Shown here piece by piece: positions 1 to 10,433 of a stretch of 64,000 bases of DNA. The DNA comes from Kalmusia sp. IMI 367209 (Eukaryota > Ascomycota > Dothideomycetes > Pleosporales > Didymosphaeriaceae). The stretch is taken from the NCBI GenBank assembly GCA_027946365.1, contig JAPEUQ010000002.1, positions 2,852,001 to 2,916,000 on the forward strand. The letters run 5' to 3'. The position numbers and the translations under genes were made by a program. The stretch's first letter is position 1; each line of letters opens with the position of its first letter. Under the pieces are notes generated by a model that searched no databases, had not been told where the DNA came from, and worked only from the letters and a program-made list of their open reading frames with translations.

Positions 1-2
1 TA

Positions 3-461
3 CTTGAGTTTACCGCCGCACAGTCGCTCCGCGAGCGCATCAGTATCAACGCAGACTGGCGCTTTTCACGTTTTACCAGCAATCCGGACCAGCTTTCTTA
101 CGCTACTCTCAAGTCGTGGATCCTTCCTTCGTCCAACGACTTCAACTCAGGCACGAAGTACAAGCGCCCCTCGGGAACTCCTCCAGGTGGCAATGTTCAA
201 TATGTTCAGAGCACTTTCGACGATAGTAAATGGGAACCAGTAGATCTCCCACATGATTGGGCAATCAAGGGTCCTTTCGGTGCGCCAGGAATTCCAGGAT
301 CAGAGGGGAAGTTACCATACAATGGAGTCGGATGGTACCGGAAGAAAATAACAGTGGATGCAGCAGACATCAAATCTGGGAAGAGCTTGTACCTAGATAT
401 TGACGGGGCTATGTCATATGCAAGTGTGTGGCTCAATGGCAGACAGACGTCGCTTCCTTGA
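3..461 (+). pseudogene. Truncated GH2 beta-galactosidase-like gene (N-terminal sugar-binding domain only)
   Basis: Reading frame 3 is open from the window edge to a TGA at 459-461 and encodes the jelly-roll domain that precedes the catalytic barrel in glycoside hydrolase family 2. Visible family motifs are RISINADWRF near the start, then LPHDWAIKGPF, GVGWYRKK and SVWLNG, in the usual order and spacing. The N-terminal codons lie outside the window. After the SVWLNGRQ segment the homology stops within short repeats at about 449, so the immunoglobulin-like and TIM-barrel domains with both catalytic glutamates are absent. A functional enzyme cannot be made. The break coincides with the edge of the GIY-YIG-containing segment. 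Confidence 0.8.
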
Positions 462-520
462 CCACACCGCCGCTTCCTCCACAACATCGTCGCTTCCCTA
501 TCCACCACAATGCAGCTTCC
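449..520. repeat. Degenerate ~21-bp tandem repeats at the GH2 breakpoint
   Basis: The motif CGTCGCTTCC or a close variant recurs at about 449, 469, 491 and 511, a period of 20-22 bp. The array begins exactly where GH2 homology ends. Confidence 0.55.
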
Positions 521-700
521 TCAAACACAGTACCCCGCTCACAGGGCGACCAAATTTCTCAGAGCCTTTTCTGAAGATGTTTCTTTCTACATCTTCCAGA
601 CCTACGGGGGCGTTAACAGCACTGAAATACCAGCGATACACAACGAAAGCATCCCCCGCAATACCGGGAGTATACGGTGAGAGCATCCTCTTCCATACCA

Positions 701-780
701 GCACGAAGTGCGAGCATCTTGTTGCATTCTGGCACGAAGTGAGAGCATCTTATCACAATACTGACAGCACGCAGTGAGAG
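701..780. repeat. Three direct repeats just upstream of the GIY-YIG ORF
   Basis: GCACGAAGTGCGAGCATCTT at 701-720 recurs with one change at 732-751, and a shorter copy, GCACGCAGTGAGAG, lies at 767-780, touching the ATG of the next ORF at 781. Spacing is 31 and 35 bp. Confidence 0.7.
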
Positions 781-1728
781 ATGTTTCACTTACTCATCGC
801 GAACTTGGTTCTCCTGTACATGGTATCAGATGTGCAAACGCCATTTCTTCTTTGGCGGGTTCTGCCCGACATAGGTACTGCGACAAAGCTCCTTCGGCAT
901 TCCCTCATCGCTCTTCCCGCAATCAACGAACTCCTGCTTCTGAAAGAATGCCCTAGCATCGAATATCTCCATGGTATTGCCGCCAAGCAAGCAGATTTCT
1001 GGAATGATCATTTCGGTGTTTATCTCCACATTCTCGAGAAGAGGGGCGATATGCCTCTACTGTATGTTGGGTCGACATACCGGACTTTCAAATTGAGACA
1101 CAAGTGCTACAAGAGTGGCGATTACCCCTCATTGGACTACGCTCAAGCAATAAAAAAAGGATACAAGCGAACGGCAGTGATTTATCTGGCAGCATTCGAA
1201 CAAGGACCGATCACCAAGCAATTGAGGTTGTCTCATGCCCTGGCCAGGGTATTGGAAGCGATGTTCATAGCACGGCTTTGGACATACAAATCCGAAACAT
1301 ATGGTACTGTCACAGAGCTCAACGGCTGGAAAAAAAGCAGTTTACAGTGGTTTGGCCTGAATGGTATGAATCCGATTCGCGAAGCCGTGCCACTATTGAA
1401 GGACGCCTTGACATTGTCGGATGAAGACCTCAAGGAATTGGAGGTGAAGCGCAAAGCCAGGAAGGCGGAACTCGATGCTTTGCGATGGCTAAAGAATAAG
1501 GACACTGTGAAAGCTGCGAGAAGGGAAAATAGGGCTGCAAACAACAAGGTAGCTCGGGAATACAAGGCGAAGAACAAAGACAGGATCAACAGGCAGAGGA
1601 GAGAGAGAAGGCGCATCGAGAACGCAGCGGCATTGACGGACCCTGGTATTGCGGCCAAACTCGCAGAGAAGCGTGCCAAGGCGGTGGCATACGGAAGGCG
1701 TTGGAGGGCAGCCCAGAAGTCGGCTTGA
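781..1728 (+). CDS. GIY-YIG endonuclease-like protein with long basic C-terminal tail
   Basis: A 315-residue intronless ORF. Residues 79-81 (GVY) and 95-97 (YVG), separated by a short loop and followed by an arginine-rich helix (TYRTFKLRH), match the GIY-YIG nuclease core. A later LEAMFI segment places a glutamate at residue 159 where the family has its metal-binding Glu, and an Asn-containing GLNGMNP follows. The last 110 residues are highly basic and helical (RRENRAANNK, NRQRRERRR), fitting DNA binding. It lies exactly between a truncated plus-strand GH2 gene and a truncated minus-strand GH3 gene, so it is probably a mobile or homing-type gene. The family assignment rests on motifs only. 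Activity and mobility are inferred, and the first 60 residues have no recognised domain. Confidence 0.65.
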   Translation: MFHLLIANLVLLYMVSDVQTPFLLWRVLPDIGTATKLLRHSLIALPAINELLLLKECPSIEYLHGIAAKQADFWNDHFGVYLHILEKRGDMPLLYVGSTYRTFKLRHKCYKSGDYPSLDYAQAIKKGYKRTAVIYLAAFEQGPITKQLRLSHALARVLEAMFIARLWTYKSETYGTVTELNGWKKSSLQWFGLNGMNPIREAVPLLKDALTLSDEDLKELEVKRKARKAELDALRWLKNKDTVKAARRENRAANNKVAREYKAKNKDRINRQRRERRRIENAAALTDPGIAAKLAEKRAKAVAYGRRWRAAQKSA

Positions 1729-1799
1729 AGAGGTATTGTGAGTGGGAATGTGTTGTATTGGTATGGCAGTACCTCTACAATCGTCGACATGTATAGGTG

Positions 1800-2508
1800 T
1801 AATGATGGCGTCGACGATGACACCATCAATTGGGTCGTTAGAGCGATGTGTCTCTTGCTCATTACCAATATAGTGCTTCGCGACTGCTTGTACACCTTTC
1901 TCCTGTATACCTGTGATCGTTGTAGCTATTGCGATGCCTGTCAAGTATGGATCAGGCGAAAAGCCCTCCCAATTGCGGCCACCGAGCGGGTGTCGTCCTA
2001 AAGGGCCGGCAACAGGACTGTTCACTATGAGTCAGCATATCTAAAAGGACGGCGAGGGAAGTATTGACCCGAGCAGGATATGTACTCCTTTGTCGCGGAA
2101 CTCCTTGCCTATTGCTCTGCCTCTTTGCATCATGTAATCGCGGTCCCAAGTTGCACCAACGGTAACTCCAGATGGAAAGACGCTAACCATCTCGTTGCGG
2201 TTGAGACCATGGGGTCCATCTTGTAGGCACAGCCCTGAAAAATTGAGGCGTGGGATTGGAGCAATGACACCTATACATCCTATGACGGCCATAGAAGCAG
2301 CATCACCCGAAAGCATGCCTATCTTCTCGGTCAGGTTGAGTTTTGCAATGAACGCATCAGCTGCTTCTTGGCCTTGCTGCCACCGAGGAGCATCTAACCC
2401 TGGCCTCGATTAGTCTCCTATTTGATATCGTCTTCAGATGATGGACATACTCGAAGAGCTAGAAAGCCACGCGTGCGCGAAAAGGAGAGCGAACAATTTT
2501 GTAGACAT
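1800..2508 (-). pseudogene. Truncated secreted GH3 beta-glucosidase (5' part only)
   Basis: The start of this gene is well preserved. ATG at 2508 opens a hydrophobic signal peptide (MSTKLFALLFAHAW). A 51-bp intron (2400-2450) and another (2018-2068) restore a continuous GH3 N-terminal domain: LTEKIGMLSGD, LCLQDGPHGL, FPSGVTVGATWD, GPVAGPLGRHPLGGRNWEGF and KHYIGNEQETHR. These are the substrate-binding residues of the family's TIM barrel. Homology ends at about 1800, before the SDW motif that carries the nucleophile Asp and before the second GH3 domain. The 3' part is replaced by the segment carrying the GIY-YIG ORF. The 5' exons show no stops, so the truncation looks young. Confidence 0.85.
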
Positions 2509-2529
2509 GATAGGCGAACAAATCATCCC

Positions 2530-2840
2530 AGGACGGATAGCAGAGGAAAAAGTTCGTCCTCGAAGAGGTATTCATATTTCATCTTTGCAGACCCAGCATG
2601 TTTTTCAAGCGGGGTCGTGTTAGCATTTCTGTTCTTGATCTACGATGTTGCATGCAATGACAGGGTTGTGCGTATTCCTCGAGTACAATACGCGCCCCCG
2701 TATTGCCATACGCTACCAGATGAGGTATGAAGAATGCGGGGTACTTACACAACCGCAGCCGAGCTATCGAATCGCTACCCGCTGGGATCACTACCCCAGA
2801 TTTCGCACTGACTTCTCCCGAAGCGCTTGACCGTATGTGA
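2530..2840 (-). pseudogene. Relic of an unidentified minus-strand gene, 3' end
   Basis: The minus strand has coding-like pieces ending in a stop about 22 bp upstream of the GH3 start: a segment with SGVVIPAGSDSIARLRL, a possible intron beginning with GTAAGT, and a last segment with NANTTPLEKHAGSAKMKYEY. The pieces do not join in one frame with a consensus intron, so decay is likely. I do not recognise the family. Confidence 0.3.
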
Positions 2841-3236
2841 TTCTAATTGGAAAGTGGAGTGCGTTGCTTGCACTTGCCGAGTGTATACCGAAGATCCCAG
2901 CACATAGACCTCAATCCAATTTAGACACCATCCTCTCGTTCATCCCAGGGGATCGGCTTGTGCGGTAGCTTGTTTTCGGGAAAGATGTCGAAAACGTGAA
3001 CAAAGCCGGCGTGTGAATATGCCTGTGACGATGAAAAACAGCAAGTATGCGGAAGTGATATAGTGCTGCTGCGCGCAGATGCTCTGATTGTATATAGAGC
3101 GCAAGGATTGGTTTTTCAGACATCTCCCATAGGTCACTAGACATCTCTACTATCATAATACTTGTCTCCAGATATAAGCTCCACACAAGATGAATTACAG
3201 TCCTCAACAACAAGTTAAGCAAGGTTCAACACTGGT
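2841..3236. other. Intergenic, nothing recognised
   Basis: No ORF with family resemblance and no repeat was seen in this stretch. Confidence 0.5.
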
Positions 3237-3735
3237 TCATGATTCTCCGCTGCGCCTTTGAAAGATCACAGGTCTCATTCGAACTCTTGCAGGAACTTCG
3301 TTGCCTGCGATATGACGGTTATATATAAGTGATTTCTCTAGAGTGAATTTTGTAGCATTAGGTCCGATACACGGATGATCCATTTCTAGGACAATGAGGG
3401 TCTTCCGTGAGTCATTGCCAAACGTTGAATTTAGAGTTTCATCCCCACCAGTCTTTGTACAATTCGAGTCCGGTCCACCAAAGTCAGAGTCATCCTTCTT
3501 CAACGCTTCCCAGTAACCTAGGTCGAATGAACGGTGTGCCTTTTCCAATACTGTGGTAAAGTAATTCGCCTAAAATAAGCTGTTCGTCGCGTGCACCAAT
3601 ACGAGCAAGTAGATGTGTTTCTAGATGAGTTAATGGGAAATCTAAATACAAAATCGACGCCCCAAATTCGAACATCTCTTCTCTTGGTGAAGGTCTTCGC
3701 GTGGGTAGGAAATCGTACTTGCGAATTCGATACAT
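3237..3735 (-). pseudogene. Frameshifted unidentified ORF relic
   Basis: Two overlapping minus-strand reading frames look like consecutive parts of one former protein. The first contains FEFGASILY and HLETHLLARIGARDE, the second KAHRSFDLGYWEALKK followed by a segment with four Asn-glycosylation-type triplets. They overlap at 3490-3548 in different frames. I do not recognise the family. Confidence 0.3.
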
Positions 3736-4272
3736 CCGCGCTGCCTTATTGAGTGCACCTAAGATGCGGCATCACTCGCTTGGATGCCGGCAAGGTTGAA
3801 GGCCGTAAGCAGTGACGCCTACGCCAAAAGAATGGGGAACGGGCTTTGGCATCGTCGGGAGGCGATGGCATCGTGAAAGGGAGTAGTACTCGTAAGCATA
3901 GTGAGGGGGCTGGTAACCCCTTGGCTCCAAATGGCCGTAGTTGGCTGCATATAGTACGACGCCTATCTACGGCACAACGCCCAAGTCATGCCATGTCAAG
4001 AAGCATAATTTAGCATGGAAGAATTTCCTAGTGCTAAGCGCGAGCCGTTGTAACATAGCCGTTGGTATCGCGTTCGCTCCCCACGTGTCGGCGCCGTCTT
4101 CCAACCCTGCGCGGCCCAGTCCTCTTCGGGAAGCATCGCCCAAGCTCATCTCCGAGCACCAGTCGACGTCGGTGGATAGCGAGCGGATCGACCTGGGTAT
4201 AAAGATGGGCCGGGATGGCAAAACATGTTCGGAGCAGCACGCAGATGCGATAGAGATACCGCGGTCGACGGT
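3736..4272. other. Upstream region of the acid phosphatase gene
   Basis: GC-richer toward the gene. No clear TATA element or other gene was seen. Confidence 0.4.
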
Positions 4273-5768
4273 ATGGAACGCGTCACAAGACTCTTTGTTG
4301 TGGTGGCAGCTGCTGCCCACGTCGCGGCCGACCGCTTCAACGTCTTGCAGCATCTCGGTGGCAATGGGCAGTGGTTTCCTGGTAGGAGGTGGATCTTCGC
4401 GTATGTGCCATCCTCGACTGACTGTCTCCAGGCCCTGAAGTAACGGGTATCTCGTCTGATGTGCCGGAGGGCTGCAAGGTAGATCAAGCGGCTTTCTTCT
4501 CCCGCCACGGTAGTCGCTATCCCGACAGTGGCGCCTATAAAGAATGGACAGCGCTCCGCGATCACATCCAGAGTGCACAATTCGATGTCAGCGATCCGAA
4601 ACTCGAGTTCCTGAAGACATGGAAGCCCGTTCTTTCGAACCCGGACCGCCAAATCGCCCAGGTTTCTCCCACTGGATACAAGGAGCTCACCGAGATGGGC
4701 GCGACGTGGCGTCTGCGCTACGCCGATCTGTACGAGTACAACACCCCCTTCACTCTGTGGGCGAACTGGTACAACTCGAGTCCGCGAGTGCGTGATAGCG
4801 CACGACTGTTTGCGCACGGTTTCCTAGGGCCCAACGCCACCGAGCTCGGCACCATCTACGCGCTCAACAGCAGTGATCCGGCTTCATGGATGAATTCCCT
4901 TGCACCCAGCGATCTCTGCCCTGCGTACAAAGACGAAGGTGGCAGCCCGTACATAGATCAATGGCAAGCCACCTACCTGCCCCCGATCCAAGCCCGGCTC
5001 AACGCTCTCCTCAACGGCAACTTCACCCTCTCCCAATCCGAAGTGAGCATCATCCCGTACCTCTGCGGATTCGAGACGCAAATCACGGGCAAGCGCAGCC
5101 CCTTCTGCGACGTCTTCACCGCGCAAGAGATCCTGCAGTACGAGTACGCGCAGGACCTGCGGTACTGGTACGGCACCAGTCTGGGCACCGACATCGAGAA
5201 GAACCAGATGCTCCCCACGCTCGACATGCTCGTCCGGCGCTTCGTCGACGGGCCGAACGCCACGTACACGAACGGTAACTCGACGTTCAAACCCCCCAAC
5301 ATCATGGCGGCGTTCTCGAACGACGGCCAGATCAACCAGATCATCGCCGCCACGGGCGTGTTCGACGCCGAGCCCCAACTCCCCGCCGACAAGATTGCGC
5401 CGCACAGGAAGTTCCGCGCGAGTAGACTGACGCCCATGCGCGGCACCGTTGCTTTTGAGCGCCTGTCCTGCTCTACTCGCCGGAACCAGCACGCAAAGGG
5501 ATACGCAGCTGCTAATGGCACGACGTCGTCTGGAACATATGTGCGTGTGCTCTTCAACGACGTCGTGTACCCGGTTGCAAAATGCTCCAGTGGTCCTGGA
5601 TCCTCGTGTCCGCTTTCGCAGTATCAGGCGCTGGTCAAGAGCAAGCTTGCCGCCGCGGGGAGCTTCACCAAGATGTGCAATGCGACGAATGAGGCTTTCG
5701 CGGGGGAGCCTCGTTCGACTTTCTTCATGGACAGCACGTTGTCTTTTGCAAGAATAGTCAAGCCGTAA
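4273..5768 (+). CDS. Secreted histidine acid phosphatase (phytase/PHO5-like)
   Basis: Histidine acid phosphatases hydrolyse phosphomonoesters (phytate, sugar phosphates) outside the cell through a phosphohistidine. ATG 4273 gives a signal peptide (MERVTRLFVVVAAAAHVAA). A 50-bp intron (4382-4431, branch CTGAC, CAG acceptor) joins QWFPG to PEVTGIS, giving 481 residues, normal for the family. The nucleophile motif RHGSRYP is at residues 61-67 (His62). Numerous Asn-X-Ser/Thr sites and paired cysteines fit a secreted glycoprotein. The downstream proton-donor motif, usually His-Asp, reads SNDGQ at about 333-334, so Asn replaces His while the Asp is kept. That replacement may be a subfamily trait or may reduce activity. 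The gene runs toward the GMC gene, tail to tail, with about 110 bp between. Confidence 0.9.
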
Positions 5769-5878
5769 TGTGTCATGTATAGTTGAAAAAAAAATACCAA
5801 TAGACGAATTAGATATCCTATACCCCCCCTCTGCGCCTAATACCAAGCTAACGCCGTAGACATAAAACGCGTGCCCCC

Positions 5879-7919
5879 CTATGTAGCGTCTTGCAGGATG
5901 ACCTCTGCGGCCTTCTCAGATACCATGTACACGGGGACAGCAATGTAGAAACCCGGGATCTTGGGGAATACACTCGCATCGACGACCCGCAATCCCTGCA
6001 CGCCCCTCACCCTGAAGCTTGCATCCAGCACCGCCGTCTCGTCCCCGTCGGCCCCGATCTTGGCTGTGCAGCACGCATGGTGACCCCACGCTTCGTTCTT
6101 GATGAATTCCTTCATGGCAGCTTCGCTGTTCGTGTCGGGCCCGGGCCACACCTCGTCAAAGTCGCCGTCGACGGGGATGAGTGAGTCGAAGATCTTGCGG
6201 CTGAATTGCATGCCCTCGTACACGGCCTGCAGGTCCTTTTCGTCAGCCCCGTCGGTGGTAGTGCCCGTGTCGAAGCTGTTGAAGTTGATGAGGGGCGTGT
6301 CGCGCGGGTCCGATGATTTCAACGTCACTGTTCCGGCGTTGTTGCGGGAGTGGGCTTTCAGCGTGATCCACACCCAGTGCCTCTTATCCGCGAGCGAGAA
6401 GTTGGAGTACCCGGGGAAATAGCCGGTGAAGTAGGCCGGTGCACCGGCGATGAAGAGGTCCGGGTCTTCCTCCGCGACAGAAGACTTCTTGACGATGCCG
6501 ATGGCGAGGCCGTTAGAGCCATAGACGCCTTTGAACACGGCGTTGTTATTCCACCTGTCGTAGCAGGGGTCGGGAGAGTCATGCAGGAACGTGCAGTCCT
6601 TGGTGAGCGCGAAGTCAGAGTCGGCTTTGCCGCCGATGACCGTTTCATAGCGGTCCTGCAGGTTGGTGCCGACGCCGGGAGAGTCTACAATGACCGAGAT
6701 GTTGTTCTCCTGCAACTCAGCGCTGGGTCCGATACCAGAGAGTTTGAGGAGTTGTGGTGTGTTAAATGATCCAGCTGCGATGATGACTTCGCGGGAGGCG
6801 TTGACACTGCCTTTCGTGCCACTTGTGGTGCTGGAGTAGCGCGGATCCGCTTGGTAGAGACTCTGGCCTGAGAGGAAGTCGATGCCAATCGCCTTTGGTG
6901 GCGTGGAGGTATCAAAGCGCACTTTGGTCGCTAACGTGTTCATCAGGATATCGAGATGATACTTCCGGCTCCCGTCTGCATTTTGCGCGTTGGCAGTGTC
7001 GAGAATAAACTCGCGAGAACCGACTCGATGGTAGTCATCCATGGTCAGAGGAACCTGGTACAGGCCTTCAGTTGCGTCTCGTGCGGGTGTGTCGGCATTG
7101 ATGTCGCTCAGAAGGACCTGCCCAAGCCCGCCAACTGTTGTGACGATGCTCCATAGAAGATTCTTCCCCATTGCAGTCCCGGCAGCGACGATCAGGGAGA
7201 GCAGTTTAAAGTCCTGGACTACCAACGAAAGATCCGTCACCATGGTTGTCAGCCAACCGCTGAAGCCATGGCCAACGATGCCACTGGGCAAGTATCTGCT
7301 ACGCTCAAGCTTGACAAAGTACTGTCGCATCTTGTCAGCTGCCCAGGATGAGTCGCCAGTCAAAGATGCGATACCATCCCAGTCGCTCTTGTGCGGATAT
7401 ATAGTGATCAGTGCGTTGTGAGCACTGCATCCACCGAGCGTTCCAGCTCGTGGGTACAGGATACCCAAAGGCTCGCTGCCAGCAGGCGGTTCACCAGTCC
7501 CACTGGCGGCATTCGGTCCTACGAAGAGGTCCCCCGAAGGAGTGCGCCACGTCATTTTGGAGTCCTTCTTCTGCCGCTCCAAATCCGAGAAGTGGTTAAC
7601 ATAGTAGCTCCAGCTTATGCCGGGCTCCTCTGAGGATTGCGTATGGAGAGCAGGGATCTGGTAGCGAAGATTTGCGCCTTGGTCGTCTCCAGCTTCGATC
7701 AGTAGGACCCGGTGTCCAGCCAGTGCCAGCCTAGCACTCAGCGGTCCACCACCCGGGCCTGAGCCGACAACCACATAGTCGTATGTATCGAGTGCGCTTG
7801 GGTCCAGAGCCGCAGTGCTTAATCATGTTAGGCTTGATCGGACGCCCGTTGCCAGGTTCTTACATCGTGCTCATAGATACCAAACCCAGCGCACTAAGCG
7901 CCGATCCTCTCCAACGCAT
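5879..7919 (-). CDS. Secreted GMC oxidoreductase
   Basis: FAD-dependent glucose-methanol-choline oxidoreductases oxidise alcohols, sugars or aromatic alcohols. Exon 1 (7864-7919) encodes a hydrophobic leader. A 46-bp intron (7818-7863) joins it to the long exon, giving 664 residues. The Rossmann motif GSGPGGG lies at 37-43 and is followed by the ADP-binding EAGDD. The GMC signatures are TLGGCSAHNALI and, later, AAGSFNTPQLLKLSGIGP. The C-terminus has GHHACCTAKIG with the catalytic His position and VVDASVFPKIPGFYIAVP. The position of the second catalytic His/Asn is not canonical (GFYIAVP), as in several secreted fungal dehydrogenase-like members. Substrate cannot be told from sequence. Confidence 0.9.
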
Positions 7920-9438
7920 CTTGGCAGTGCCCTATTAGAATTATCGCTAAGAATACGCGTAGAGGCTTTACGAAATATCAAGAATACGTCAAGGACGTTC
8001 AAGCTACTTGAACGAGAAGCCAAAAGTAGGAAGAAACGAGGGAACAGAAAAGCGAGGTGACAGCAGCAGAGACAACGACCCAGTCCCATGCCACGCCCAC
8101 CTGAAGCCGAGCTTGCAGTCGCTGTTATACTGGCAGCCTTGCGCCTCTCACCATGATGCGTGCGGAGTCCGGATGATCAAAGCCACGCTTGGGTGCAATT
8201 AAAGCGCACCATAGTATTGGCCCAAACAGGCAGCCGGGAGAGGAAAGCAGGCATGTCTAGGGAGCTGTATTCGGCGACGCATGAGGGCGCAGCATGTGCT
8301 TCAGCTGTTGCGGTCGTTGCCTCGGATGCAGCGTGATAGGTGCCTCGTGGCGTATTGGGGGGGTTATTGGGAGAAAAGTCCACCGGCAACGGCGACAGGC
8401 TGGGGACATTTTAACTTTGAGCTGATCCCGACATCATAGACGCCGAAAGGACGAATGGCAGGCCGTCGAGTCATGGGATGCATCTTACACTTCCTCCACT
8501 CGCAAGGTGTAGGATGCTAGCAAGCCGGCGAGGTGCGGTGGGCGTCAGGGGGCCGTGCGGGGTCTGTCGGCGGGAGCGAGCGGCGCCACAGCCGGCGACC
8601 GCCAATTGCAGCAGCCACCGATCTTGGAAATGCATGCTCTAGGAAACCATGTTTATTCGTCTTCTCAAAAGGTACAAGTGTTATTTCTTCTCCACTTACT
8701 CAGATCAGCGCAGATCATTCTACGGCATTGGGATCATGATGAGAAACAGCTGCGATTCTGAAAATTACAGAGGCCTATTGCGTGTCCCTGCTCCTCCAGA
8801 ACCCAACGCACCTTGTCTTTTTCTATGTGCATACTGAGATCTCTGCGCCCTTTTCGTGGTGATGATGAATAGGTACGGTGTAAACAGTACTCAGACAAAT
8901 GCGGATCGTTGGCGAACGGGATCAGTTAGGATGATGAACGGCACCAGTGCCAAGCTTCGAGCTAGTCGGCTTCATTATTGCACGCGTGCCCTAGATCCTG
9001 GTGATTTCCTATTGAAAATCAAGTGCGAAGTCACTGACGCAGTACTTCCGCTCTGGAAAACTAGGTTGAATATGGTTACGGTAGAATGTAGCTTCAAAGT
9101 AGCAATTAGAGAGAATTAGCACAGGCCTGCGTGAGCGTCTTGCAGCATGAAGGCCAAAGAACAGACAAGTGAACCTTTGGTAGGAAAATGATGTTTGCCG
9201 AAAAATCGTGAGTGATACTGGTACCGATCACATATGTACTTTGCTCGAAGCCTTAGAAATATGTAGGCGCCGTCAATGCAACGCCTTTCGCGAACCCAAC
9301 GCCGAAAACCCCAACGCAGATAAACTCCCCAAAAAGAAACATTTCAAGTCGATAATCACAAAGTCATTCGTCCTGCGAAAGTATTCACCGACCCTTTGTA
9401 CCAGATTTCCCCCTCCGTAAGCAGGCGACGAACATCTC
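7920..9438. other. 1.5-kb intergenic region
   Basis: Contains the GMC promoter and the 3' flank of the cytochrome b561 gene. Short ORFs here lack codon bias and recognisable motifs. No repeat or RNA gene seen. Confidence 0.5.
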
Positions 9439-10433
9439 CTACGACGAGCCCAACCTATCCCCATGCTCCTTCTTGAGGCCCAACTTCTGCAACTTGATTC
9501 TCGGCACCACGCCCAGCAGCACCAAGACGCTGCTCACAATCACGGCCCAATGCTGGATGTGCGCCACGTACAGACTATACGTGGTCCAGCTCGCCGCCAC
9601 GACGGTCGCCAGCCCCAGCGTCGTAATCACGTAGCCCGTGCCTCTGTGGTACTTCCAGACCTTCTTCGCATTGTCAATGCCTCCGTAGAGGCTGGGCGTG
9701 TAGTACTGCGTGAAGCCGACGATGGCCTGCGCGAGGATGGAGAGGTAGAAGATGAGGCCGAGGATCGCGTGTGGGGAGGCGAAGTGCTCGTGGCCGGGAC
9801 CCGCTTTGTTGACTTCGATGATGACGAGGCCTGCGAGTAGGGCGGAGAGGCCGACGAGGTGGAAGAGAAAGTGGGCGGTTGTGCCGGCGCGTTTCTGGGC
9901 CGGGGTGTGTGTTGGTTGGAGAATGAGGGCTGCTTGGGTGATGAGGAGAAGACCAGCCTGTATATAATGAGTACACCGTGAGGAGGGTTACGCAGAGTAG
10001 GGGAAGGGGCTGCGTACGGAGTTGAGTAGCTACACGAATCGTTAGCCCAGTTCAGACCTCGAGAGCAATAGATGTGTAAACATATGTGAACATACAGGAT
10101 GCGCCGAGAAGAATATAAGCTGTTTATTGAAGATAGCTCCCCAGACGATCGCAGCAAGCTGTACAGCGTCAGCCTTCATCCAAAACACCCCTCAGCTTAC
10201 GCAACGTACAATCCAAATACCAGCCTGAGCCAGCGGAGCCGTGCCTGCATTCGCCCGTCAGAAAACACCATATCTCTCTGGATCCTCTTCGAAATCTCAC
10301 CTAGCCACAGGTTTCTCCAAATGCTCTCTCCCTCCATCTGTGCTGCGTCTCCGCTGCGGCCGAGCAGCGGTTCATCTTCCCCTACTCCTCTTGCTGCATT
10401 TATGTTTTCTGGTATTCCCGTTGCGGACGCCAT
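9439..10433 (-). CDS. Cytochrome b561 domain membrane protein (five exons incl. a 12-nt microexon)
   Basis: Transmembrane di-haem b561 proteins move electrons across membranes, typically from ascorbate-like donors. The proposed exons are 10269-10433, 10201-10224, 10096-10158, 10018-10029 and 9439-9957, giving 260 residues. The microexon encodes only LLNS and links FFSAHP to AGLLLITQAALILQ. It is flanked by a proper donor and acceptor and is needed to rebuild the first conserved helix pair. His residues are visible in SAHP, GTTAHFLFHL, SPHAILG and KVWKYHRGTGY, matching the b561 haem ligands. The N-terminus is a hydrophilic 45-residue cytosolic segment. The first exon-intron boundary uses a weak GTGTTT donor and is the least certain part of the model. 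Confidence 0.8.
10018..10029 (-). other. 12-nt microexon of the cytochrome b561 gene
   Basis: It reads CTACTCAACTCC on the minus strand, preceded by GTGTAG and followed by GTACGCAG. Including it keeps phase 0 on both sides and yields the continuous helix sequence SAHPLLNSAGLLL. Confidence 0.75.

Noticed and set aside
1104..1424. Alternative ORFs within the GIY-YIG gene on both strands
   Set aside because: Shadows of the 781-1728 frame, which alone carries the nuclease motifs.
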